Shown here piece by piece: positions 31,330 through 43,409 of a stretch of 64,000 bases of DNA (its first letter is position 1; the number at the start of each line of letters is the position of its first letter). The notes under the pieces were generated by a model. It saw only the letters and a program-made list of their open reading frames with translations, was not told the DNA's origin and did no database searches. The stretch comes from Neoceratodus forsteri. Lineage: Eukaryota > Chordata > Ceratodontiformes > Ceratodontidae. The position numbers were made by a program, and so were the translations under genes. The stretch is taken from NCBI GenBank assembly GCA_016271365.2, contig CM057454.1:701111501-701175500 (forward strand), written 5' to 3'.

Positions 31330-32010
31330 GGTTGCTAGGACAGTTCAGGGGGGTTTCAATAAGTCCTTCCTATTGGATACCACCGGGGTGGAGTGGGACT
31401 TGTGATCTGAGCCATATATGGAGCCCAGATTTTAACAAAGGCTGCACTTGTCTTTTTGGCAAAATAAATAAGACAGTCATGAAGACTAATGTCTCCATTG
31501 CTTTTAACCATGCTTGAAACTTGAAGACTTGGTGTCCGCCATTTCATTAGAATAAGTCGGAGAAATTCCACGAAGCCTCGTGAGCCATATCAACTGTTCC
31601 TTAGTCATCGACCCCACTGTCTGAAACAACCCAAGTAGCCAAAAAGAAGGGGAATGAGGCAAGGTGCATACCAATGTGTGGGAGCAGAAGTGAATCACTT
31701 TCATCCACAATCCCTTGCAGTGGTTTGCAGCTCCACAGTATGTAGTAGATCAGCCCAGGAGCCTGGCACCTCCAGCACTGGCTGCTGGGTAATCGCTATT
31801 TTGTGCAACTGGAGGGGTTCTATACCAGAGGTGTAAAACTTTGGTTTTATAAAAAGGCTCCTCTGGTCCACACAGGCCTCGTGTGCAAGCTGCCAACAAT
31901 TGGACCGTTCCTGAGGGGTAGTTGGAAATGCAAGCATTTTTCACCACCTGATTTTTAGCTGGCAAAGATGGATCTGCATCAGAGCCTCTAACCCAGTTTG
32001 GAATCATACC
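31330..32010 (-). pseudogene. L1-type ORF2 C-terminal relic
   Basis: Minus-strand text in two or three frames includes GLFQTVGSMTKEQLIWLTRL, then ISPTYSNEMADTKSSSF, and FAKKTSAAFVKIWAPYMAQI. These resemble the last ~150 residues of L1/Tx1-type ORF2, where a K-LL-HW-like block is followed by a W-PY near the end. Upstream (32007-31701) a C-x-W-CP-like block is recognisable only with frame changes. Only the C-terminus is present. Confidence 0.6.
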
Positions 32011-32247
32011 TGCTAACCCTTTGCTTTGTTTAGACCATCGGGAGATTGGGAGTGTTTCCTTAGAGTGGCCTAAATGACCCTTTCAACTCATACACTTACA
32101 GTTATTTCTAGACCAGACACCATATAAGCTTCGGAGCTGCAAATATTGCCAGATACATTCTGTGGGCAAAGAATGTTGATCTCTTAAATATTGAAAAGAA
32201 ACAAAGGTTCTTTTGTCTTCCTGAACTAAGTCATGAAATGTATTTAC

Positions 32248-32591
32248 CTAGGGTTGCCACCTTTTAAGAAGCCCAAAGTGGGACATTTCTTACTAAAACA
32301 TGATTTTTCGCAGGACAGTACATAACTTTAACCTATGCAAAAGATTTGTTTTCTCTACATAATCAGCATTGAGGCTGAGTATTGTGGTTTCTTTATTGCG
32401 TCTATTGTTCCTTGTCATTTTAAGGTATTTCAGTTAAGGTATTGTAGTTTTCTGCAACATTTAGTGGAAAGCCAGAAAATATTTTCTCTACTATAAAATC
32501 AGGACACGTAGTACGTTTTGTGTTTTTTTGCAGGACACAGCTGCCCAAATCAGGACTGTCCTGCAAAAAGCAGGACAGGTGGTAACCCTAG
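32248..32591. mobile_element. MITE with CTAGGGTTGCCACCT ends (hAT-like)
   Basis: Left end CTAGGGTTGCCACCTTTT, right end ACAGGTGGTAACCCTAG, which are inverted complements with one mismatch. Subterminal GGACAT / CAGGACAGT motifs recur several times inside. It is 344 bp long, AT-rich and non-coding. GGGTTGCCACC-type ends occur on non-autonomous hAT-like elements; the superfamily is an inference because no clear target-site duplication was seen. Confidence 0.6.
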
Positions 32592-34411
32592 TTCGGAGGT
32601 GGGAATTCCCTGATACTGACGATACATTTTCAGCTATGAAGGAGTACCATCATAACCCGTAATAACCCTCAACTCCCAGATTTAGAATTCCTCCTCTTAC
32701 ATCTGCCACCAGAAAAAAAGTATGCGCCTAACATAGACAATTAAATCACATTAAAAACTCTGACATTAAGGCGGTCGAGAAACATCCATAACATTCTAGG
32801 GTGTTGAATCAAAATTAAAACCCTCACACATAAAATGCACAGCTTCCACGATGACCTGGAGCTTTGCATTTCCGTGGTTGATGTGTCCCATATTATGAGA
32901 GCCAATTAATGTCCCCGGTTTTCAAATGGCGGCTCCATTTCACTGTCACAGGTTGAGAGGTACAGTATGCAAAACAGGATTTATGGCTTTACTATCACAT
33001 AAAATGTTACACACACACACACAAAAACACACACACACACACGGTTCTTGTGCAACTAAGTGTGGGGTTCCTGACACTACTTTGCATGCAGATCAAATTG
33101 ATTATTTATTCCTTAACAATGACAGGGCAAGTAAAACAATTCATTACCGAAGCGGCTGTGATCCTACCTTGTTCCTGCGGTGCCATTTGGGAGGATCTCC
33201 AGATGGAGAACCAGTCCTACAGTAGAGTTGCCTTCTCAGTATGCCCTGCAAGTGGGCTAAATCCGTGGATGTGCTTCAGGGACAGCCTGTCAGTCTGAGA
33301 GGTGATCACTTAGTAGAACTGGGTTATCCCCAGCAGGAGGCAAGAGGAAATGCTGTGGACCTGTCCAAACCCTCCAGACCGCCAAAGTAGCTCTGAGCAG
33401 CTCAGCTGGTGCCATCAGTCCCCCGTGTTTAAAATGCCCCAGTACAAAGAAAATAAGTTCAGGTCCTAACCAAGCCTGATAGTGCCGGTCTGCATTTTAA
33501 CCTTTGTCTGAAAAATGCAATAGATTCCCAGGCGCCTTCCCTGTCCAGAGCTCTGTACAGAGATGGCGCACTGCTTGGGCAAACCTCTAGCCTGTGCTGT
33601 TGTGTCTGTGTCCAGAGCAGATAGCCTCCTGTTTATATATACACCATCTATGCATATAAGCCCTCTTGACATATGCTAATAGACCCCTTCATACCCACTA
33701 AAGATTCTGTTTGAAATTGTAAACCGACTTGCTATCATCACAACTTTCTGATCTTAAAGACCATATACTCCCCACCCACCCTGAGTTCAATGAAATGCAA
33801 AGCGATCCACAGAAACAGACTGGGCAACTTACCTGCAGTTTCTTTTTTCTTTTGTTTGTCCTGATAAAACGTCTCCCTCTTTCACGCAGGTGCTTCTGAA
33901 ATTATATATTTCAGATTTAGAATGTAGAAATTGGCAGATATAAGACCGATACTGGATTGTTTAATCAAGCGTTGCTGACAGACTTCAGTAAATTAAATGG
34001 ACAGGTGCAAGAAAAGCTATAAAGCAAGAAGAAGCTGCATTACCTTGGCTAGACCTGCCCAAAAATGTATTAAAAGAAAGCTCATTTGAATCCAGGATCT
34101 GACTGTAAGGCATTATCGCAATTTCAAAACGCACACCTCCTTTGGGCCCCACTTTTAGAAATAACCAGCCTGGCTTAATCTTCACAACATTTGTTAAGTT
34201 ACACACATTGCTTTGCTTTAAACACACTCACACACACACACACACACACACTCACTAAAACAAATACCACCAATGGCTTAATCTGGTTCTGTAAGTCAGT
34301 TTACATTGTACAAATATTCCCCTTCCCTTGCCTCCACTCCACCCCCCCCCACACTCTGAAAGGGACTGGTGCTCAGTGTGCCTCTCCCCTTCACAAACTT
34401 TCAACAACAAA
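32592..34411. other. Unique-looking sequence with two CA microsatellites
   Basis: (CA)n at 33009-33042 and at 34226-34252. ORFs of up to 106 residues cross these arrays and show no recognised similarity. No gene supported. Confidence 0.5.
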
Positions 34412-34420
34412 ATATATATG

Positions 34421-34455
<35 letters not shown>
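34412..34455. repeat. (TA)n microsatellite
   Basis: TATATGTATG start followed by about 15 TA units, directly before the R5 terminal hairpin. Confidence 0.95.
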
Positions 34456-34458
<3 letters not shown>

Positions 34459-36269
34459 GGTATCACGGTAGTGCTACCATAGTTAGGGTTGAGGAGCCAT
34501 TTCTATGTTAAACCCAAAATTTAGCACCTTAATAACTTTGCAACCATTTGACGGATTTGCCTGAAATTTGGAATGCACAATCAAGACCCATACACCTTGG
34601 GATCTGCTAAGTTTTGTACTGGTCAGATACACGGCTGTGGAGTTATTAAGCATGATCTGTTACTGCGTTTATGTTTTCTGGAATTCTCTGAGTGGCGCCT
34701 ACAGGTGCTTGCCAAGGTTTCGTGATTAGCCCCAAAATCTTCAGGGAATGTGCAGCTGAGGTCCCCAATGTGCCTTTTGAAGATTTCATGAAAAATATTA
34801 AGCGGTTCAAAAGTTATTCAAAAACAATTTCCATTATAAGTCAATGGGAAAAGTTAACAAAAAGTTCGACAGTGTAATAAAATGCATTTTACTTTCGCAA
34901 ATGGCCCTGTTACTTTTCGCAAATACCATCTTGCTTTCAGTTAGTGATCAGAAAAATGCTTGGCATTTAAATTTGGGACCCTCTAGCAACCTAATTCTTT
35001 TGTATTCACCTAGTGGGACCCTGGGGATGCTAGCCGTGTCTTTATTTTGGGGTAAAACACCCAGAAATATGTTTTCAAATTTCTGGAAAAAGTATTTTCA
35101 CAAAGTACTTTCGTGCTCACGAAAGTGTCGCAAATTTTTGCGAAAGCTTTCGCAAATTGCGACAGTACTTTTCTAGTCTGTGGGAAAATGACAGCAATTC
35201 TTTGGCACTCCGCTGCAAAAGAACGGTCTGGAGGTTTGGGCTGAAATTTGGAAGGAACATAGCCGACATTTCACAGATGTGTCTTTCAGTGTTTCGTTGA
35301 AAAAATATTACATGGCAGCAAAGTTACAATACCCCAAAGTTGATGCTTTTTCCCATAGGATAACATTATGGCGCCCGACGCATTACAGGAATCCTTTGGC
35401 ACCCTGCTGCAAAATAATGGTTTGGTCTTTTTTCCTGAAATTTGGAGGGAACACAGCCAACAGCCCACAGATGTGCCTTTCAGTAGTTTGGTGAAAAACT
35501 ATTACAGGGAGGCAAAGTTATGGCACTCAAACTTCTCTTTTTCCATGGGATAGCATTATGGTTTTGCCGCGCCTTTCAGGATCCATTATCACCGAGCAGT
35601 TAGTGAAGTCTGAGACTTTTTAAGTTGGAAAATTGCTTAGCCCCTAGTGGGGCTAAGTCCTAAACTAACCAGGACAGTCATAAATCATATGACTTTTAAT
35701 TTTTTCTCGTTATACGGTTCCTGAGATATAACCTATTTAGTATTCCAAGTCCTCATTTTCTGCTCCGATACCCATTATTATGCATACATTTTTGTACTCA
35801 CTGTATTTCTCTATGCAGGTTTTGGGAAAACCAGCCTGTGTGCTTACATTACTGTTACCGTTGCCCTTTCACTTAACGGTTCCGTACTCTTTCCTTACCT
35901 TTGGCGTCTCGCCACCAAGTGCGTTATCCTTTGTGTTTTCCTTTGCGCTTCGTTTCTGTTATTTTTGCCATTTATTGTCTACAGTACTGTTTCTCTTTCT
36001 GTTTCACTTTGCGTCCTGCATGCCATTGACATTTCTGTTTGCAGGCACCATGTTACTATGTGACAACACATCCGCGTGAACCCGTTCCCATCTACGCCAC
36101 CATGTGCGTTATCCTTTCTGTTCTCATTAAACAACGCGTTACCATGTCTTCTGTTACTTCTGTTTCCGTTGCTGTTCCTGTTACTATGCCACAAGACATC
36201 CGCGTGGCGGGACGGCCCCACACACTCCCTTGCTGCATTACATTCACTATTTCTGTTATCATTCTCTTA
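34456..36269 (+). mobile_element. R repeat unit, copy R5
   Basis: Complete copy in plus orientation. Hairpin ATGGTATCACGGTAGTGCTA at 34457-34480; then AGTTAGGGTTGAGGAGCC; the hairpin-end body; a run of palindromic CACGAAAGTGTCGCAAATTT-like text at 35115-35160; two ATAGGATAACATTATGG-type modules about 190 bp apart (35355 and 35545); internal hairpin CTTAGCCCCTAGTGGGGCTA at 35638-35657; and the hexamer-periodic array at about 35820-36230. It ends against the large M-type element. No ORF here is credible as a gene. Confidence 0.8.
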
Positions 36270-38451
36270 GAGGCAAAAACTCAGTTTAATGCATTAGTTA
36301 GGGTTGTTCCACAGCTGACAAAGTGAGAGAATTCGCTGTTGGGGTTGAAAACCCTAACACCGAATCCACCCTCCCCAGCACCACACAAACACAGACACAC
36401 ACACACACATGCAAGTATGGGGAGGACCAAGTCAACACAACCAATGACAGACATCCAGCAGCAGGTGACAGAAATAACAAACAATTGTCTAAATGTACTA
36501 CGAGACATCCCCACCCACCTGACCAGGTACTGCATGCTCAGTGGAGATCAACAGCAAAACTGAGGCCATGTACACCAAACGTACACATCCCTGATTGTAG
36601 CTGCACACAACGTACCACACTTAGTAATTGCATGGCCTTAACTACCGATGCCCCACACCAGACCACACCACATGTGGTGGGCCACCTGAGCAATAGAGTT
36701 GAGCAAAACCAAGGACTTGTACAGGTATAATATCTCTGATTATAACAAGGGTTTGAGAAATGCAGCTTTCTAATTGACTGTAAACATTGTAACAGCCTTA
36801 TGTTTAGTTTTATTAAGATACATGAGAGCCTAACCATATGATGAATGTGGTTTAATGTTGTTTAAAAACAGTTTTATTATGATAGCAATAAGCCACTCCA
36901 GGTATTATGTTAATGGTCAGTTTATCACTGTCTAGCGACATGTGGCACTCACGGCTATGCCTCATTCAACATTAAACCCCTACAGGGTGATTAACAGACC
37001 ATTTAACATAACTGTTGGTCATGCCTTATTGCTTAATTGTCTTTATGAGTAGATACTCTCCCTCTGCTAGGCACTGCAGCAGCTTTGCAACACAGTGTCC
37101 ACCCAGTTACACCATACACTGTCTAGTTACTGGAGAATGGCTGTGAATATGAACTCATGAAGATGAACAGTGTAACTCAGTCATTACAGTCATGAAACAT
37201 AGTGTGATTATAACTGACAGAGTCAGTGATAGAAAATAACCCTGCTGTCCTAGTACACTTAGCCCATTGTGAGTTAAATCAATACTAAAAGACATTCTGT
37301 TTATATCTACACTATACCTGCTTGATTCCTGTTGTACCACAATTAACATAGTTATCACTTTGATAGCATCAGTGACAGAAGTGTAGCAAACCCAAACACT
37401 AGGCGTGCAGCCTAAGTATGCAGAAACAACTGTTAAAAATTACACTGTGTCCATAAGTGGCATAGATCACTCATTGCAACAATAGTAAATGTATCACTAT
37501 TTGAATAACTTAGTCATCACAGATGCAATGAGATTGTCTTTCTCAGGTACAACATATACAGTAAGTGCCTACAGGAAAATCTATCCTATAGACATCTCTG
37601 ATACAGATGCGTCATTGTTGGCTCAGTAGTGCTATGATATTTAGAAGTTGCTTGGCCTGATCCATGCAATTACACTGTTTCTTACAAAGAATACTTACTG
37701 CATCTTTAGTATTGAAACACACTGAAGGTCTATGTATGTACATCAGCAGTTCACCTTCATCAGTAAGAATGCATCTGATACTGGCGAGTCTGAATTTCAC
37801 AGCGTTGAACAGGCAATGCTTTTTCCATACGTTTACATCAGCCTCTCTATCTTGAGTAAACAGTTGCAGTAAATGTACTACTATGTAAATCACATACTAA
37901 ATGTAACACTACTTTTATCTTGTGCATGCTAGTGTCTTGTAGTTAATTTATGTACTTCTGTTAATTAATGTATACTCACTAGTGTTAAAACCTTTCTACA
38001 ACTGTCATCATGCACCTTGGCATTTATATTGACTAACGACACAGTACCAGTTGTGGTGTGGTGTGAGGGCATCGGTAGGTAAAGACCATGCAACTACTAA
38101 GTGTAGTACGTTGTGTGCAGCTGCAGTCAGGGATGTATACGTTTGGTGTACATGGCCTCAGTTTTGCTGTTGATCTCCACTGAGCATGCAGTACCTGGTC
38201 AGGTGGGTGGGGATGTCTCGTAGTACATTTAGACAATTGTTTATTATTTCTGTCACCTGCTGCTGGATGTCTGTCATTGGTTGTGTTGACTTGGTCCTCC
38301 CCCATACTTGCATGTGTGTGTGTGTCTGTGTGTGTGTGGTGCTGGTGGGGGTGAATTTGGAGTTAGGGTTTTCAACCCTAACAGCGAATCTCCTCACTTT
38401 TGTCGCTGTGGAACAACCCTAACTAATGCATTAAATGGAGTTTTTTGCCTC
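36270..38451. mobile_element. Large M-type element, about 2.2 kb
   Basis: Bounded by GAGGCAAAAACTCAGTTTAA and ATTAAATGGAGTTTTTTGCC(TC), the same end sequence as the ~330-bp M palindromes. The inverted arms extend about 400 bp each (36270-36672 and 38047-38451) and include a (CA)n/(TG)n block. Between them are about 1.37 kb of sequence found nowhere else in the window. Both arms can encode GRTKSTQPMTDIQQQVTEI followed by a helix-like NNCLNVLRDI (36339-36563 plus, 38397-38158 minus). It could be the longer relative from which the M palindromes were derived by internal deletion; this is inference. Confidence 0.65.
36673..38046. other. Internal region of the large M-type element; no recognised gene
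   Basis: AT-rich, with a single-copy look inside the window. The longest open stretch is 93 codons on the minus strand (37893-37612), including QDREADVNVWKKHCLFNAVK and ending SQQ. I do not recognise it and stops are frequent elsewhere. If this element was once autonomous, its enzyme gene would have lain here, but no transposase motif is visible. Confidence 0.5.
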
Positions 38452-38516
38452 TAATATATATATAGATATATATATTTATATGTATATATATATATATATC
38501 TATATATATATATATT
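38452..38516. repeat. TA-rich microsatellite
   Basis: Interrupted (TA)n with TATC variants, equivalent to 326-393 in the duplicate block. Confidence 0.9.
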
Positions 38517-38815
38517 ATCATCGGCACAAACACTCACCCCATTCTCCTATACTGTATCCATCTCAGGTTGCTTACTTACAGAATGGGGTGAGCATTAGGG
38601 ACAATGACCCCAAGGCAGACCCTTGATGCCTGACAATGTCTACGGGGTGGGGGGATTCAATGGGGTAAGCATTAGGGTCGACAACACTAAGGCACACCCC
38701 AATGCCTGTGAGTGTCTGCAGGGTGAGGGTGCCATTTTCCTACTTTTGTCACTTTAGTAACAACCCTAACTGATGCATTAACAAAGATTTTTGCAATGAA
38801 TATAAATATATATAT
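38517..38815. repeat. Divergent M-like palindrome remnant, second copy
   Basis: Near-identical to 394-690. Contains CTCACCCCATTCTCCTATAC and AATGGGGTGAGCATTAGGG as partial inverted motifs, and the right arm CTACTTTTGTCACTTTAGTA then AACTGATGCATTAACAAAG. Confidence 0.5.
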
Positions 38816-38823
38816 ATATAATT

Positions 38824-39150
38824 GAGGCAAAAACTCCATTTAATGCATTAGTTGGAGTTATTCCAACGACAAAAGTGAGGAAGTCGCTGTTAGGGTTGAA
38901 AACCCGCCCACCCCAACTGGCATTGGGAGTGCGCATTGGGATCGTCAGCCCTAACTCTCACCCCATGACATGTGTAAAACAGCAGAAGTATAGGAGAATG
39001 GGGTGAGAGTTGAGGACCCACGATCCCAATGCACACCCAATGCTGGTTGGGGGGTGGGAGGTCAATGGGGTTTTCAACCCTAACAGCGAATTTCCTCACT
39101 TTTGTTGCTGTGGAACAACCTAACTAATGCATTAAACAGGTTTTTGCCTC
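38824..39150. repeat. M palindrome, copy 4
   Basis: The best-preserved M. Ends GAGGCAAAAACTCCATTTAA and TTAAACAGGTTTTTGCCTC, TA outside. The arms pair via GTGAGGAAGTCGCTGTTAGG / CCTAACAGCGAATTTCCTCAC, CCAACTGGCATTGGGAGTGC / GCACACCCAATGCTGGTTGG and CTCACCCCAT / ATGGGGTGAG around a ~35-bp loop. Confidence 0.85.
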
Positions 39151-40988
39151 TAATTTCCCTTCTTTTGAGAATGATAATGAGAAATAGTGAATGTCAATCA
39201 GCGGCGGGGCCTTGGGTCCTCTGGGCCCAGCTCCCGCTGCATGATGTCTTGTGGCATACTAACAGGGACAGCAATGCAAACAGAAATGCTAACAGTGGCA
39301 CACATGGTAACACAAGCGTGAATGGGAACAGAAAGGGTAATGCACATGGTGACATAGACAGGAACGGTCTGCCACGTGATGTGTTGTCACATAGTAACAT
39401 GGTTCCTGCAAACAGAAATGTCAATGGGCATGGTGACGTAAAGTGAAACAGAAAGATAAACAGTACTGTAGACAGAAAAGGCAAAAAATAACAGAAGCGC
39501 AAATGAAAACACAAAGGATAACGCACATGGTGGTGCAGACGTCAACAGTAAGTGAAACGGGTTCGGAACCGCAAGCGGAAAGGGCAACAGTAACAGTAAT
39601 GTAAGCGCACAGGCTAGTTTTCCCAAAAACCTGCATAGAGAAAGACAGTGAGTACAAATAATGTATGCATAATAATGATTATCGGCGCAGAAAATGAGAA
39701 CTTGGAATACTAAATACGTTATATCTCAGGAACCGTACGACGTGGAAAAAAAATTTAAAAGTCATATTATTTACAACCGTCCTAGCTAATTTGATACTTA
39801 GCCCCCACTAGGGGGCTAAGCATTTTTCCAACGAAAAGTCCGAATCTCGTACCATTTCCGAGATACGGGCCCTGAAAAGCACGGCGAATGCCGTAATGTT
39901 ATCCTATGGGAAAAAAAGAAAAGTTTGGAGTGCCATAACTTTGCCTCCCTGTAATGTTTTTTCACCAAACCACTGAAAGGCACATCTGTGGGCTGTTGGC
40001 TGTCTTCCCTCCAAATTTCAGGAAAAAAGACCAAACCGTTATTTTGCAGCAGGGTGCCAAATGATTTCTGTAATGCATCGGGCGCCGTAATGTTATCCTA
40101 TGGGAAAAACCGTCAACTTTGGAGTGCCGTAACTTTGCTGCTGTGTAATATTTCTTCAATACAACACTGAAAGGCACATCTGTGAAATGTCGGCTCTGTT
40201 CTCTCCAAATTTCAGCCCAAAACTCCCAACGGTTCTTTTGCAGTGCAGTGCCAAAAGATGGCTGTCACTTCCCACAGATGGAAAACTACTGTTGCAATTT
40301 GAGCTTTTAGCACAAAAGTTCACTTACTTTCGTGAGCGAAAGTAATTTGTGAAAAGTACTTTCCAGAAATTTGAAAAACATATTTCTGGGGTGTTTCTAA
40401 AATAAAGACATGGCAAGCATCCTCCAGGGTCCGACTAGGTGAATACAAAAGAATTAGGTTGCTAGAGGGTCCCAAATTTAAATGCCAACCATTTCTCTGA
40501 TCACCAACTGAAAACAAAATGGCCGATTTGCGAAAGTAACAGGCCCATTTGCGAAGTAAAAAATGAATTGCGACACTGTCGAACTTTTTGTTAACTTTTC
40601 CCATTGACTTATAATAGAAACTGTTTTTGAATAACTTTTGAACCGTTTAATATTTTTCACGAAATCTTCAAAAGACACATGGAGAACCCGACGCATGTTC
40701 CCTGAAGATTTCGGGCCGGTCGCACAAACTGTACTACCTGTAGGCCACCAAGAACTCCAAAAAGCGTAACGCATTACTACAGGATCACGCCTAATAACTC
40801 CACAGCTGTATATCTGACTGATGCAATTAACCTGGCATATCCCAAGGCCTATGGTTCTTGATCGTGTATTCAAATTTCGAAGCGAAATCCGTCAACGGTT
40901 GCAAAGTTATTAAGGTGCAAAGTTTTGGGGTTTTAACATAAAATGGCTCCTCAACCCTAACTATAGTGGCACTTCACAGTGCCACTAT
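39151..40988 (-). mobile_element. R repeat unit, copy R6
   Basis: Minus orientation and inverted relative to R5. Junction TTCCCTTCTTTTGAGAATGA beside M, hexamer-periodic array at about 39240-39640, internal hairpin TTAGCCCCCACTAGGGGGCT at 39798-39817, two modules with GCCGTAATGTTATCCTATGG (39890 and 40085), hairpin-end body, and a terminal hairpin ATAGTGGCAC / GTGCCACTAT at 40963-40988. Together with R5 and the large M it forms a ~6.5-kb inverted structure (34456-40988) bounded at both outer edges by hairpins and (TA)n. Confidence 0.85.
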
Positions 40989-41005
40989 ATATATATATAT
41001 ATGGT

Positions 41006-41333
41006 AAGGCGAAAAACTCCATTTAATGCATTAGTTAGGGGTTGTTCCACAGCGACAAGAAGTGAGGAAATTAGCTGTTAGGGTTGAAACCCCTTGGACC
41101 CCAGCCACCCCCAACCAGCATTGGGGGTTAGCATTGGGATCGTCAGCCTAACTCTCACCCCATGACATGTGTAAAGCAGCAGAGGTATGGGGAGAATGGG
41201 GTGAGAGTTGGTTATGACTCCCAATGCACTAATACCGTTGGAAAGTAGCGCAGGGAGCTCAAGAATTTCCAACAATCTCACTTTGTCACTATGAAACAAC
41301 CTAACTAATGCATTAAATGGAGTTTTTACCTCT
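41006..41333. repeat. M palindrome, copy 5
   Basis: AGGCGAAAAACTCCATTTAA on the left and TTAAATGGAGTTTTTACCTC on the right, with the conserved CATGACATGTGTAAAGCAGC loop. It follows R6 after a short (TA)n. Confidence 0.8.
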
Positions 41334-43402
41334 AATTTCCCTTCTTTTGAGAATGATAATAAGAACAGTGAATGTAATGAGCGAGGAGGGAGCGCCCAGC
41401 CCAAAAGACTAACGCTCCCGCTACCTCATCTGAGGCCCAGCTCCCACCACATGATGTGTTGTGGCATACTAACAGGGACAACAATGCAAACAGAAATGCT
41501 AAAGAGTGAACACATGGTAACAAGCATGAATGAGAACAGAAAGAGATAGCCACATGGTGGCGTGGAAGCGGGAATGGTCTGCCACGTGATGTGTTGTCAC
41601 ATAAGTAACATGGTGCCTGCAAACAGAAATGTCAATGGGCATGGTGATGTAAAGTGAAACAGTAAGATAAACAGTACTGTAGACAGAAATGGCAAAAATA
41701 ACAGAAACACAAAGCGCAAATGAAAATGCAAGGATAGCGCACATGGTGGCGCTGAGCGTCAATGGTAAGTGAAGCAGGTGCGGATCCATAAGCGGAAAGG
41801 ACAACAGTAACAGTAATGTAAGCGCGCAGGCTGGTTTCCCAAAACCTGCATTGAGAAGACAGTGAAGTACAAATAATGTATGCAAAATAATGAGTATCGG
41901 CACAGAAAATGAGATCTTGGAATACTAAATACATTATATCTCAGGAACCGTACAACGTAGAAAAAAAATTTAAAAGTCATATTATTTACAACTATCCTGG
42001 CTAATTTGGATCTCAGCACCATTAGGGGGCTAAGAAGTTTTCAGACGAAAAGTCCGTATCTCACACCGTTTCCGAGATACGGGCCCTGAAAGGCGCGGTG
42101 AACGCCGTAATGTTATCCTATGGGAAAAAAAGAAAAGTTCGGAGCACCATAACTTTGCCTCCTGTAATGTTTTTCACCAAACTACTGAAAGGCACATCGT
42201 GGGCTGTTGGCTGTCTTCCTCAAACTTCAGGAAAAAGACCAAACCATTATTTTGCAGCAGGGCTCCAAATGATTTCTGTTAAAGTATAAGGCGCCGTAAT
42301 GTTATCCTATAGGAAAAACCGTCAATTTTGGAGTGCAGTAACTTTGCCGCCATGTGATATTTTTTCACAAACTACTGAAAGTCACATCTGTGTACTGTTG
42401 GCTGTCTTCCCTCCAAATTTCAGGAAAAAAGACCAAACCGTTATTTTGCAGCAGGGTGCCAAAGGATTCCTGTAATGCTTCGGGTGCCGTAATGTTATCC
42501 TATGGGAAAAACTGTCAACTTTGGAGTGCCATAACTTTGCCGCCGTGTAATATTTTTTCAATACAACACTGAAAGGCACATCTGTGAGATGTCGGCTGCG
42601 TTCCTTCCAAATTTCAGCCCAAAACTCCCAACGGTTATTTTGCAGTGCAGTGCCAAAGAATTGCTGTCATTTTCCCACAGACTAGAAAATTACTGTCACA
42701 ATTTGTGAAAGCTTTCACAAAAATTTGCGACACTTTCATGAGCACGAAAGTAATTTTGAAAGTACTTTTTCCAGAAATTTGAAAAACATATTTCTGGGGT
42801 GTTTTACCACAAAATAAAGACATGGCAAGCATCCTCAGGGCCCGACTAGGTGAATACAAAAGAATTAGGTTGCTAGGGGTCCCAAATTTAAATGCCAACC
42901 ATTTTCTGATCACCAACTGAAAACAAAATGGCCGATTTGCGAAAGTAACAGGCCCATTTGCGAAAGTAAAAATGCATTCTTGAAAGTGTTGAACTTTTGT
43001 TAACTTTTCCCATTGACTTATAATGGGAAACTGTTTTTGAATAACTTTTGAACCGTTTAATATTTTTCACAAAATCTTTGAAAGAGCACATCGGGGACCC
43101 CAGCTGCATGTTCCCTGAAGATTTTGGGCTGGTCCACGTAAACACGTCACGACCTGTAGGCGCGACCACAGAATTCCAGAAAAAGCGTAAGCGATGCGCA
43201 CAGATCACGAATAACTCCACAGCCGTATATCCGACCAGTACGAAACTTGGCGAGATCCCAAGGCCTATGGTTCTTGATCATAAATTCCAAATTTCAGGCA
43301 AATCCATTAAACAGTTGCAAAGTTATTAAGGTGCAAAGTTTTGGGGTTTAACATAGAAATGGCTCCTCAACCCTAACTATGGTAGCACTACCGTGCTACC
43401 AT
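41334..43402 (-). mobile_element. R repeat unit, copy R7
   Basis: Minus orientation. Hexamer-periodic array at about 41455-41870, then three GCCGTAATGTTATCCTAT modules starting near 42105, 42292 and 42486 (spacings about 187 and 194 bp), one more than in R6. The hairpin-end body ends with ACCCTAACTATGG and the hairpin GGTAGCAC / GTGCTACC at 43379-43402. Confidence 0.85.
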
Positions 43403-43409
43403 AATATAT

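Noticed and set aside
34456..40988. Helitron because of terminal hairpins
   Set aside because: No Rep/helicase text, no TC...CTRR ends; edges sit in TA tracts instead of between A and T with those ends.
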